Shown here in pieces: positions 1 through 4,332 of a stretch of 6,183 bases of DNA. Under the pieces are notes generated by a model that worked only from the letters and a program-made list of their open reading frames with translations, had not been told where the DNA came from and did no database searches. How positions within the stretch are numbered: the first letter of the stretch is position 1; each line of letters begins with the position of its first letter. A program made the translations under genes and the position numbers. The DNA lies in the NCBI GenBank assembly GCA_003452695.1, contig DMNP01000019.1, positions 1 to 6,183 of the forward strand. The letters run 5' to 3'. This stretch comes from Eggerthellaceae bacterium (GTDB lineage Bacteria > Actinomycetota > Coriobacteriia > Coriobacteriales > Eggerthellaceae).

Positions 1-25
1 CAACACGTTTTGGCCTATAACCCGT

Positions 26-45
26 TAAGTGGGTTCTAAGTGGGT
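26..45. repeat. 9-bp direct repeat (TAAGTGGGT, two copies)
   Basis: TAAGTGGGT occurs at 26-34 and again at 37-45, so the period is 11 bp, about one helical turn. The first copy also overlaps a small inverted repeat, AACCC (19-23) with GGGTT (31-35). Paired direct repeats at this spacing often mark binding sites for a DNA-binding protein, but the gene it might control lies outside the window to the left. The repeat itself is seen directly; the operator reading is a guess. The rest of 1-63 shows nothing I can name. Confidence 0.4.
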
Positions 46-63
46 GCGCGATTTGAAAGCAGT

Positions 64-94
64 AAAAAAGGTCAGCGCATATATGCCGCTGACC
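64..94 (-). terminator. Intrinsic terminator of tRNA-Phe
   Basis: On the minus strand an 8-bp perfect GC-rich stem (arms at 94-87 and 77-70, reading GGTCAGCG and CGCTGACC) encloses a 9-nt loop and is followed at once by six T residues (69-64). This is a textbook Rho-independent terminator. It begins 10 nt past the encoded CCA end of the tRNA-Phe gene and so should end that transcript. The stem shares the hexamer GGTCAG/CTGACC with the tRNA acceptor stem. The loop could add an alternative inner GCAT/ATGC pairing. Confidence 0.9.
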
Positions 95-104
95 TGGGGT
101 TTCG

Positions 105-180
105 TGGTGGTCAGGGGGGGACTTGAACCCTCGGCACGCGGATTTTCAGTCCGCTGCTCTACCAACTGAGCTACCTGACC
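105..180 (-). tRNA. tRNA-Phe (anticodon GAA), CCA encoded
   Basis: Read on the minus strand, 76 nt fold into a standard cloverleaf. The acceptor stem is GGTCAGG paired with CCTGACC, the D-arm GCTC/GAGC has an 8-nt loop, and the anticodon stem GCGGA/TCCGC has loop CTGAAAA. A 5-nt variable loop and a T-arm with loop TTCAAGT follow. The anticodon GAA (147-145 on the plus strand) reads UUC and UUU, so the tRNA carries phenylalanine. The discriminator is A, and CCA is encoded (107-105). One oddity is the T-stem, GAGGG against CCCCC, which leaves one A-C mismatch (tRNA positions 50 and 64) inside a run of seven C residues. A strong upstream promoter and a downstream terminator make it a single-gene unit. 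Confidence 0.97.
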
Positions 181-189
181 ATATGTCTT

Positions 190-204
190 GCGTTGCTGCA
201 ACGC
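190..204 (-). other. Hairpin in the 5' leader of pre-tRNA-Phe
   Basis: GCGTTG (190-195) and CAACGC (199-204) form a perfect 6-bp stem around a 3-nt loop. Given the promoter at 213-241, transcription should start near 206, so this hairpin would sit at the extreme 5' end of the precursor, before RNase P removes the leader. It may protect the end or separate the leader from the tRNA fold. The stem is seen directly; the role is inferred. Confidence 0.4.
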
Positions 205-212
205 GAAAAAGT

Positions 213-241
213 ATTCTACTCGCAGCGTTTCGTGCGGTCAA
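213..241 (-). promoter_or_regulatory. Sigma70-type promoter of tRNA-Phe
   Basis: On the minus strand a -35 box TTGACC (241-236) and a -10 box TAGAAT (218-213) are separated by exactly 17 bp. Both match the housekeeping consensus at five of six bases. The predicted start near 206 gives a leader of about 25 nt before the mature tRNA 5' end at 180. Such a near-consensus promoter fits the high expression expected of a tRNA gene. Confidence 0.85.
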
Positions 242-272
242 GGCGAATTCACGATTTATTCAGCAGACGATG

Positions 273-299
273 TTCGACGGATTCGACGGATTCGACGGG
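273..299. repeat. Three tandem copies of a 9-bp unit (TTCGACGGA)
   Basis: TTCGACGGA is present at 273-281 and 282-290, with a third copy at 291-299 differing only in its last base (G for A). The array lies roughly 65-95 bp upstream of the predicted tRNA-Phe start, farther than a classical UP element. The 9-bp period is a multiple of three but no convincing gene covers it. It could be a small slippage repeat or a protein-binding array. The rest of 242-345 has no gene I can support. Confidence 0.6.
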
Positions 300-345
300 T
301 TTGCAGGTTGCAGTCACACGCCCCTCGCGATCGGCCGCCCGAGCT

Positions 346-385
346 GCGCAGGGGAGAACTGAAACCTTGGCAGCTCTCCCTGCGC
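346..385. repeat. Inverted repeat downstream of the secreted-protein gene
   Basis: GCGCAGGG (346-353) pairs perfectly with CCCTGCGC (378-385). The stem can be extended by AGA/TCT past one bulged G, leaving a loop of about 15 to 20 nt. It lies 40 nt beyond the stop codon of the minus-strand gene ending at 425 and could end or protect the 3' end of that transcript. No run of T follows on either strand, so it is not a standard intrinsic terminator. An alternative pairing, AGCTGC (342-347) with GCAGCT (370-375), competes with it. Confidence 0.45.
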
Positions 386-424
386 CTCTATTCTTGAAAG
401 CTGGCGCACGTCGGGACGTTTGCT

Positions 425-1369
425 CTATGCGCTTACCCCGTATTTTGCTTGGAACGCATCGTATCTGCTTTGCCAGCCCTTCACCGTTTTCTTCGCCTTG
501 CCCTTGAACGAGCATGTCATAAGCCGGAATTGGGAAAGGTTCGAATTGCCCTGCATGTACATTACGCGGCCGTCCTTAATGCGGATGCCGCCCACCTGCG
601 ATGCCACCAGCTTCTTGTTCGCGCCCGTGGCCCCGCATGTGTACAGCTTCGAGCAGCATATTTGCTGCCGCATCGTCGTGAACATAATACGGCCGTTCGA
701 GCACACGACCTGGACCACGCTGTTGTCATACGCCCTCTTCTTCGCCTTGCTCTTCACGTTCACCGCGTACAGGTTTCCCGGTATGACCGATCCCCCCGAG
801 GCGCCGCAGTACACGTACTTCGTGTTTGCGCTGTACACAGTCCAGTTTTTTCCACTGGCAAGCTTTTTCTTGGCGCCCGTCCTCAGGTCGAGCCGATAGA
901 CGTTCGCCTTGCAGGTGCTCATGGTAAAGCCATACGAAGTGACCGTTGCGGGGCTTACGCCCTTTGCGTACACGAGATAGCGACCGTTCGTCGTGTAGCT
1001 GCGCACGTTCGTGTCGACGGTTTGCGTGCTTCCTCCGAAGCTGACCGTAAGGGTGTTGTCGTATCCATAGTTCGACGTCGCACGGTACGATTCGAACGTT
1101 ATGCCAGAGACGGTAATGCTCGTCGACCCGGTGCTGTTGTCCCGTTTGGGAGATGTGTAGTACTTCGCCGCCTTTGCGGAAGGAATCTTCACTTTGGCTT
1201 GCGTGGCCAGCTGCATGGACTGCGCTTGCGCGAGTGCGGCCTGGTCGGGCTGGCCGGCTGCGAGTGCAGATGCCGGCGCATCCTGTGCCGCGAAGGCAAG
1301 GGCGGGGCACAGGGCGACCGAAAGCGCAATAGCTGCCAGCAACCCCATCGGTGCGCGTAGTTTCGTCAT
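425..1369 (-). CDS. Secreted basic protein with propeller-like repeats
   Basis: This gene encodes 314 aa of unrecognised function. The start at 1369 is fixed by a strong AGGAGGT site 7 nt upstream and an immediate Sec signal peptide: basic n-region (Lys3, Arg5), hydrophobic core at about 8-24, and likely cleavage after Ala-Phe-Ala at residue 27. An Ala/Gln-rich stretch follows (about 28-60). Residues 125-300 hold four spaced repeats in which a Leu/Val-Tyr strand leads into a Gly/Ala-Lys-Lys turn (starting near 156, 199, 241 and 282). Each is preceded by a Gly-Arg-hydrophobic strand (129, 226 and 267, with a degenerate version near 184). The 41-43 residue period is typical of beta-propeller blades such as those of TolB-like or DUF5050-type proteins, so an extracellular beta-propeller is my best inference. 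The mature part is basic (39 Lys/Arg against 10 Asp/Glu) and has seven Cys. I see no catalytic motif, sortase signal or C-terminal membrane anchor. The gene stands alone, with its own candidate promoter. Confidence 0.9.
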   Translation of the reverse strand: MTKLRAPMGLLAAIALSVALCPALAFAAQDAPASALAAGQPDQAALAQAQSMQLATQAKVKIPSAKAAKYYTSPKRDNSTGSTSITVSGITFESYRATSNYGYDNTLTVSFGGSTQTVDTNVRSYTTNGRYLVYAKGVSPATVTSYGFTMSTCKANVYRLDLRTGAKKKLASGKNWTVYSANTKYVYCGASGGSVIPGNLYAVNVKSKAKKRAYDNSVVQVVCSNGRIMFTTMRQQICCSKLYTCGATGANKKLVASQVGGIRIKDGRVMYMQGNSNLSQFRLMTCSFKGKAKKTVKGWQSRYDAFQAKYGVSA

Positions 1370-1376
1370 GGCAAGT

Positions 1377-1383
1377 ACCTCCT
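1377..1383 (-). promoter_or_regulatory. Strong ribosome binding site for the 425-1369 gene
   Basis: AGGAGGT on the minus strand sits 7 nt before the ATG at 1369. It decides this start against longer in-frame extensions reaching back to 1654, which would overlap the end of the upstream gene and bury the signal peptide. A perfect 12-bp palindrome, CGCAGCGCTGCG (1393-1404), lies just upstream in the leader and could form a hairpin. Confidence 0.9.
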
Positions 1384-1502
1384 GTATATCGGCGCAGCGC
1401 TGCGTGTAGCGCGCGCTTGCGATGGTGCCTTGACGCCGCTGCCGCTGCCGATGCGGTTTCGCCACATTGGCGGGCCAGAGCGGCTCGGCGCGCGATTCCC
1501 GC

Positions 1503-1511
1503 ATCATACCA
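1503..1511 (-). promoter_or_regulatory. Candidate extended -10 promoter for the 425-1369 gene
   Basis: The minus strand reads TGGTATGAT, an extended TGn motif followed by TATGAT, which matches the -10 consensus at five of six bases. No good -35 box lies 17 bp upstream, as is common for extended -10 promoters. Transcription would start near 1496 and give a leader of about 125 nt. It lies just after the stop of the upstream gene at 1534, so the secreted-protein gene could be expressed on its own. Confidence 0.5.
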
Positions 1512-1533
1512 CGGTGCGCCGCCGCCTGCGTGC

Positions 1534-3372
1534 TCATACGCGCTCTGCGCCTTGCCCGTGCAGCTGCTTGGCGGCCTCGATGTCGTCTGCCGTTATTGCC
1601 ACCAGGGCTTCGCGGGTCAGCTCTTCCTCGCTTGCCAGACGGTTCGCTTGGCAAGTCAGCACGTTTTCGAAGAAGTTGCGCACTGTGCGCCCGTTTGCGA
1701 AGCTCGGGTCATGGCGCTCGACGAGTTCGGCGAAATACGCCCGCGCTGCCTCGCAGGCGTCTTCGGACGGTTCCATGCTGTTCTTCGCGCACTGGCTCTC
1801 GAATATCTCGGCCAGTTCGGCAGGGGTGAAGTCCTCGAACAAGATGAACTTGTTGAAACGGCTGCGCAGGCCGGGGTTCGAATCCAGGAAATCCTGCATG
1901 GGCTCGGTGTATCCGGCCACGATTACAACCAGGTCGTCGCGGTGGTCTTCCATGCCCTTCAGCAGGGTGTCGATCGCCTCCTGCCCGAAGTCGGCTTCAC
2001 CGCGGTGCACGCTAAGGGCATAGGCTTCGTCGATGAATAGCACGCCGCCAAGGGCCTTTTCGATGACTCCGGCCGTCTTCAGGGCGGTCTGCCCGACATA
2101 TCCCGCCACAAGGCCCGACCGGTCCACTTCTACCAGGTGCCCCTTGGAAAGAATGCCGAGCTTCTTGTAGAAGCGCGATACCAGCCTGGCGACGGTTGTC
2201 TTTCCCGTGCCCGGATTGCCGTAGAACACCAGATGAAGCGATAGCGCGTTCTGCTTGATGCCGTGTTCTTCGCGGGCCTTCTGAATGCGCGCCAAGTTCA
2301 CGAGCGACGATATCTCCTGCTTCACCTGGGCCATGCCGGTCAGGGAATTCAGCTCGTCCAGCAGTTCTTCCAGCGTGGCTTCGTCCGGGGCCTCGTCGCT
2401 TGCGGCTTCGGCGGCCTCCGGTTGCGTTGCCTTGTCTTGGTCGTTCCCCGATGCGCCTTCGCACGAATCGCCCGATGTGGCCGCGGAACCGTTTCGCCCG
2501 CTTGCCGGCGCTGCGTTGGGCGAAATGTCGCCATAGTTCGGCTGCAGTGCAAGCGCCGATATGCGCGGTTTGCCCTCCCACGAGTCCAGCTGTTCGACCA
2601 GCAGGTCCTGTATGGCCGTTACGAACTTCGTGAAACGGTCCACTTCGTCGCTTCCCATGGAGCCGTCGCAAATCAGGATTTCCTCGCAGAGGGTCTTGCA
2701 TGTGCGCAGCAGCAATTCGGCGCAGCTGTCGCCGGGGTTGCCGGTTTCGGCAAAGAAGTAGTTGTCGTACACGACGGCCGCCACGAAGGACTTGGGCGGC
2801 ACGCTGAAGAAGTCGCCTTTGGCGGTTTCGCTCGCCTCGGCACGCTCGAGCACGGCTGCAGCATCCATTTGCGAGCCGAGCGCGCTGTTCATAAGCGCCA
2901 GCTCCTCGGGCGCCACGGCTCCGTCCGACAAGGCGAACCGGCAGGCCATCGTTTCCAGATCGCTGCGAAACTGCTCGCGGATGCTGCGGCCCAGGTAATC
3001 GCGCATGCGGTTGTCGTTGCCGGCATCTGCTTCGTCGAAGCGTGCTCCATAGTGGTCGATTCGACGCATGGAAGGCGCCAAGGCCGACCCGATCATCTGC
3101 CAGGCCAGCGCGCCAATGCCGGCCGTCGATCCCGCTGGGCTTGCGCCGTCGATGCCCGATGGCGGCTCGTTCGGATCGCCGGATATGTGCCCGGGGCGAT
3201 TTCCGGGCGCGTCTGCGTCGGGCCCCTTCTGCGAAGGGGTCCTCAGCCAATCGCCAATCGGGTCGAGCATGTCGAGCAACTTCGAAGAGGGATGGCTTTC
3301 GCCGCACGACATGCACGTGAACCGATCGGCTTGAAAATCGAAAACATCACTCCCGCAAGTAGGGCACTTCAT
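1534..3372 (-). CDS. Zinc ribbon-TerB-like-CbbX-type AAA+ ATPase
   Basis: This gene encodes a 612 aa cytosolic protein with three parts. Residues 1-25 form a zinc ribbon (Cys3, Cys6, Cys20, Cys23). Residues about 125-262 are helical and TerB-like, with two acidic turns, Ser-Asp-Gly near 149-151 followed by Glu156-Glu157 and Cys-Asp-Gly near 235-237 followed by Asp242-Glu243. After an acidic Ala-rich linker (about 265-335) comes an AAA+ domain of the CbbX/CfxQ/SpoVK/EccA family. It shows Walker A GNPGTGKTT (385-393), a pore loop at Gly424-Tyr425-Val426-Gly427, Walker B ending in Asp448-Glu449, and a sensor-1 strand ending Ala-Gly-Tyr (486-488). It also has arginine fingers Arg503/Arg505 in a Gly-Leu-Arg-Ser-Arg-Phe motif and a sensor-2 region Gly-Arg-Thr-Val-Arg (561-565). 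All ATPase residues are intact, so it should hydrolyse ATP and probably assemble as a hexamer that remodels a protein partner. The partner is unknown: no RuBisCO or type VII secretion gene is nearby. The start is supported by a GGTGGTGA site and by the zinc ribbon beginning at residue 3. No signal peptide or membrane segment is visible. Confidence 0.96.
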   Translation of the reverse strand: MKCPTCGSDVFDFQADRFTCMSCGESHPSSKLLDMLDPIGDWLRTPSQKGPDADAPGNRPGHISGDPNEPPSGIDGASPAGSTAGIGALAWQMIGSALAPSMRRIDHYGARFDEADAGNDNRMRDYLGRSIREQFRSDLETMACRFALSDGAVAPEELALMNSALGSQMDAAAVLERAEASETAKGDFFSVPPKSFVAAVVYDNYFFAETGNPGDSCAELLLRTCKTLCEEILICDGSMGSDEVDRFTKFVTAIQDLLVEQLDSWEGKPRISALALQPNYGDISPNAAPASGRNGSAATSGDSCEGASGNDQDKATQPEAAEAASDEAPDEATLEELLDELNSLTGMAQVKQEISSLVNLARIQKAREEHGIKQNALSLHLVFYGNPGTGKTTVARLVSRFYKKLGILSKGHLVEVDRSGLVAGYVGQTALKTAGVIEKALGGVLFIDEAYALSVHRGEADFGQEAIDTLLKGMEDHRDDLVVIVAGYTEPMQDFLDSNPGLRSRFNKFILFEDFTPAELAEIFESQCAKNSMEPSEDACEAARAYFAELVERHDPSFANGRTVRNFFENVLTCQANRLASEEELTREALVAITADDIEAAKQLHGQGAERV

Positions 3373-3375
3373 ATC

Positions 3376-3383
3376 TCACCACC
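3376..3383 (-). promoter_or_regulatory. Ribosome binding site for the AAA+ gene
   Basis: GGTGGTGA on the minus strand differs at one base from GGAGGTGA, the ideal complement of the 16S rRNA tail, and ends 3 nt before the ATG at 3372. This is a correct distance for a site shifted toward the GGTGA end. It supports the start that keeps the N-terminal zinc ribbon intact. Confidence 0.7.
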
Positions 3384-3395
3384 AGTTTCACGAAT

Positions 3396-3407
3396 CGCAT
3401 CGATGCG
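3396..3407. repeat. 12-bp perfect palindrome before the AAA+ gene
   Basis: CGCATCGATGCG is its own reverse complement and lies 24 bp upstream of the AAA+ start codon, inside the probable mRNA leader. It could be an operator or could form a small hairpin near the ribosome binding site. The symmetry is direct; the function is unknown. Confidence 0.4.
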
Positions 3408-3450
3408 CAGCCTTTTAACAGCAAGTCGTTTCCATGCGCATCAATGGTTC

Positions 3451-3478
3451 ATTGTAATGGCAATCCGAGAGTTTCGAA
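3451..3478 (-). promoter_or_regulatory. Weak candidate promoter for the AAA+ gene
   Basis: On the minus strand TACAAT (3456-3451) matches the -10 consensus at five of six bases. TTCGAA (3478-3473) lies 16 bp upstream but is a poor -35 box. The start would be near 3445, giving a leader of about 70 nt. The large inverted repeat at 3487-3527 would then be centred near -60, a place where activators often bind. Confidence 0.3.
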
Positions 3479-3486
3479 GCGTGCGG

Positions 3487-3527
3487 GCATCGCAATAACC
3501 GACCAGGTGGGTTATTGCGGGCGATGC
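3487..3527. repeat. Large inverted repeat between the small secreted-protein gene and the AAA+ gene
   Basis: CGCAATAACC (3491-3500) and GGTTATTGCG (3510-3519) are perfect 10-bp inverted arms around a 9-bp centre. A second overlapping pair, GCATCGC (3487-3493) with GCGATGC (3521-3527), can extend or compete with the first. No T run follows on either strand, so it is not a standard intrinsic terminator for the gene ending at 3557, although it lies only 37 nt beyond that stop. It may be a dyad operator for the AAA+ gene or a 3'-end stabilising hairpin. Confidence 0.6.
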
Positions 3528-3556
3528 AATCGTGATAGGTTGGCAGGGTTTTCTCG

Positions 3557-4090
3557 CTACGATACTTTCAGGTTAACGCTATTTTTGTTCTCGCTACCCG
3601 AATAGAAGTAGAAAAACAGTCGCTGGCCTTTCGCGAGCTTTATTTTCGCGGTTCGCGAGAGCAGGTTACGGTTGACCATATCTCCCGTCTTGGATTGATG
3701 GCCTTTTGTGGCAAGCCACAGCGTGTTGGTTTTTCCGCCCTTTGTAGCAACCTTCACCATGAAGCTGTACTCAGGCGAGCGCTTGTCCGGAGCTTGAGAA
3801 GATACAAAGGAGCTATACACGCTCTTCCCCTTCAGGTTGTAGAACTTGAACTTGTAGGTTCTGGTTGCAGGCGCCGTGAAGCGGATGTAGCCCTGCTTTT
3901 TGTAGATCAGGCGATACACCTTCTTTTGCTTCTTCACCGTGGTCGCCTTTTTCGCGATGGTAGCCGTGGTGGTTGTGAATTCCTGTTGCTTCACCGGCTT
4001 GTCCACGGCGAAAGCCAGCGAGGGCGCAAGCGAACAGGCCACGGCTGCCGCCAAAAGTATGGCTATGAGTTTCTTCATGCTGGTGTTCAT
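3557..4090 (-). CDS. Small lysine-rich secreted protein, PPC-like beta fold
   Basis: This gene encodes 177 aa. The start at 4090 is supported by AGGGGA 5 nt upstream; the internal Met5 has no such site. Residues 5-28 form a clear Sec signal peptide (Lys6-Lys7, hydrophobic core, Leu-Ala-Phe-Ala ending), with probable cleavage after Ala28. The mature part is strongly basic: 32 Lys/Arg against 6 Asp/Glu, no Cys. A Thr/Lys-rich segment (38-57) leads into a beta-rich domain. Its Gly-Tyr-Ile-Arg-Phe-Thr-Ala-Pro-Ala strand (67-75), the following Thr-Tyr-Lys-Phe strand and a final Lys-Gly-Gln-Arg-Leu-Phe-Phe segment (154-160) resemble bacterial pre-peptidase C-terminal (PPC) beta-sandwich domains. 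That resemblance is by eye and uncertain. No enzyme motif or wall-sorting signal is seen. The basic charge suggests binding to anionic wall polymers, mucins or nucleic acid, which is inference. The gene is divergent from the diguanylate cyclase and 184 bp upstream of the AAA+ gene. Confidence 0.88.
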   Translation of the reverse strand: MNTSMKKLIAILLAAAVACSLAPSLAFAVDKPVKQQEFTTTTATIAKKATTVKKQKKVYRLIYKKQGYIRFTAPATRTYKFKFYNLKGKSVYSSFVSSQAPDKRSPEYSFMVKVATKGGKTNTLWLATKGHQSKTGDMVNRNLLSRTAKIKLAKGQRLFFYFYSGSENKNSVNLKVS

Positions 4091-4208
4091 GGATTTCCCC
4101 TCTCCCTGCTTCCCGCAAGATGCATCGGCATCGGACTATGAGCGGCGACTGGCGACCGTAGGCGCAGAGTTGCAGCCGCCTGCGAACCCCCGGGGCCGCA
4201 CATCTGCA

Positions 4209-4217
4209 ATTCTATCA
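4209..4217 (-). promoter_or_regulatory. Candidate extended -10 promoter for the 3557-4090 gene
   Basis: The minus strand reads TGATAGAAT, an extended TGn motif directly before TAGAAT (five of six matches to the -10 consensus). The -35 region is only T-rich. Transcription would start near 4202, giving a GC-rich leader of about 110 nt. That leader contains the 8-bp palindrome CCCCGGGG (4188-4195) and a GATGCATC palindrome (4120-4127). It is back to back with the promoter of the plus-strand cyclase gene. Confidence 0.5.
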
Positions 4218-4257
4218 GCAAGATGGCGAAAAGAAAGGGATTACGCCGCCCCCAATA

Positions 4258-4286
4258 TTGCCCCTCGTGGTCAAAAACGGCATAAT
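4258..4286 (+). promoter_or_regulatory. Sigma70-type promoter of the diguanylate cyclase gene
   Basis: TTGCCC (4258-4263) and CATAAT (4281-4286) are separated by exactly 17 bp, matching the -35 and -10 consensus at four and five of six bases. Transcription should start near 4293, about 40 nt before the first ATG at 4333 and about 67 nt before the alternative GTG at 4360. Confidence 0.7.
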
Positions 4287-4296
4287 ATCGAGACAC

Positions 4297-4329
4297 GTCG
4301 CATCGGGGTAAGACGCCACGTTATGCGAC
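4297..4329 (+). other. Leader hairpin next to the cyclase start codon
   Basis: GTCGCAT (4297-4303) and ATGCGAC (4323-4329) are perfect 7-bp inverted arms with a 19-nt loop. In the predicted mRNA the stem ends only 3 nt before the ATG at 4333 and occupies the place where its ribosome binding site should be. It may lower translation from that ATG, or indicate that the downstream GTG is the real start. Confidence 0.45.
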
Positions 4330-4332
4330 AAG

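Noticed and set aside
105..180. tRNA 3' end as an integration site for a mobile element
   Set aside because: No second copy of the tRNA 3' end and no integrase gene are in the window. The shared hexamer in the terminator is too short to be an attachment site.
273..299. Start of a CRISPR array
   Set aside because: The units are 9 bp, directly adjacent, with no spacers.
449..1360. Long plus-strand open frame of 303 codons opposite the secreted-protein gene
   Set aside because: It is Arg/His/Val-rich with no recognisable domain and no good ribosome site. The minus strand has a signal peptide, a strong AGGAGGT site and regular repeats, so this is a GC-driven shadow.
1370..1654. 95-codon N-terminal extension of the secreted-protein gene
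   Set aside because: It would overlap the end of the AAA+ gene, is Arg-rich and low in complexity, and would bury the signal peptide. The AGGAGGT site fixes the start at 1369.
2012..3498. Long shadow frames on both strands within the AAA+ gene (minus 2012-3316, plus 2263-3498)
   Set aside because: They are rich in Arg, Ala and Cys with no motifs. The 1534-3372 frame carries a full set of AAA+ motifs.
4030..4090. Lipoprotein signal (Cys19) in the small secreted protein
   Set aside because: The residues before Cys19 are Ala-Val-Ala, with no Leu at -3, and a strong signal peptidase I site ending Ala-Phe-Ala follows at residue 28.
3397..4310. GCATCG as a shared regulatory motif upstream of several genes
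   Set aside because: The hexamer also occurs repeatedly inside coding regions (for example near 457, 669, 2449 and 3149), as expected in GC-rich DNA, so enrichment is not shown.
4287..4332. c-di-GMP riboswitch in the leader of the cyclase gene
   Set aside because: The leader is only about 40 nt and lacks the GEMM-type conserved core; only a simple 7-bp hairpin is visible.
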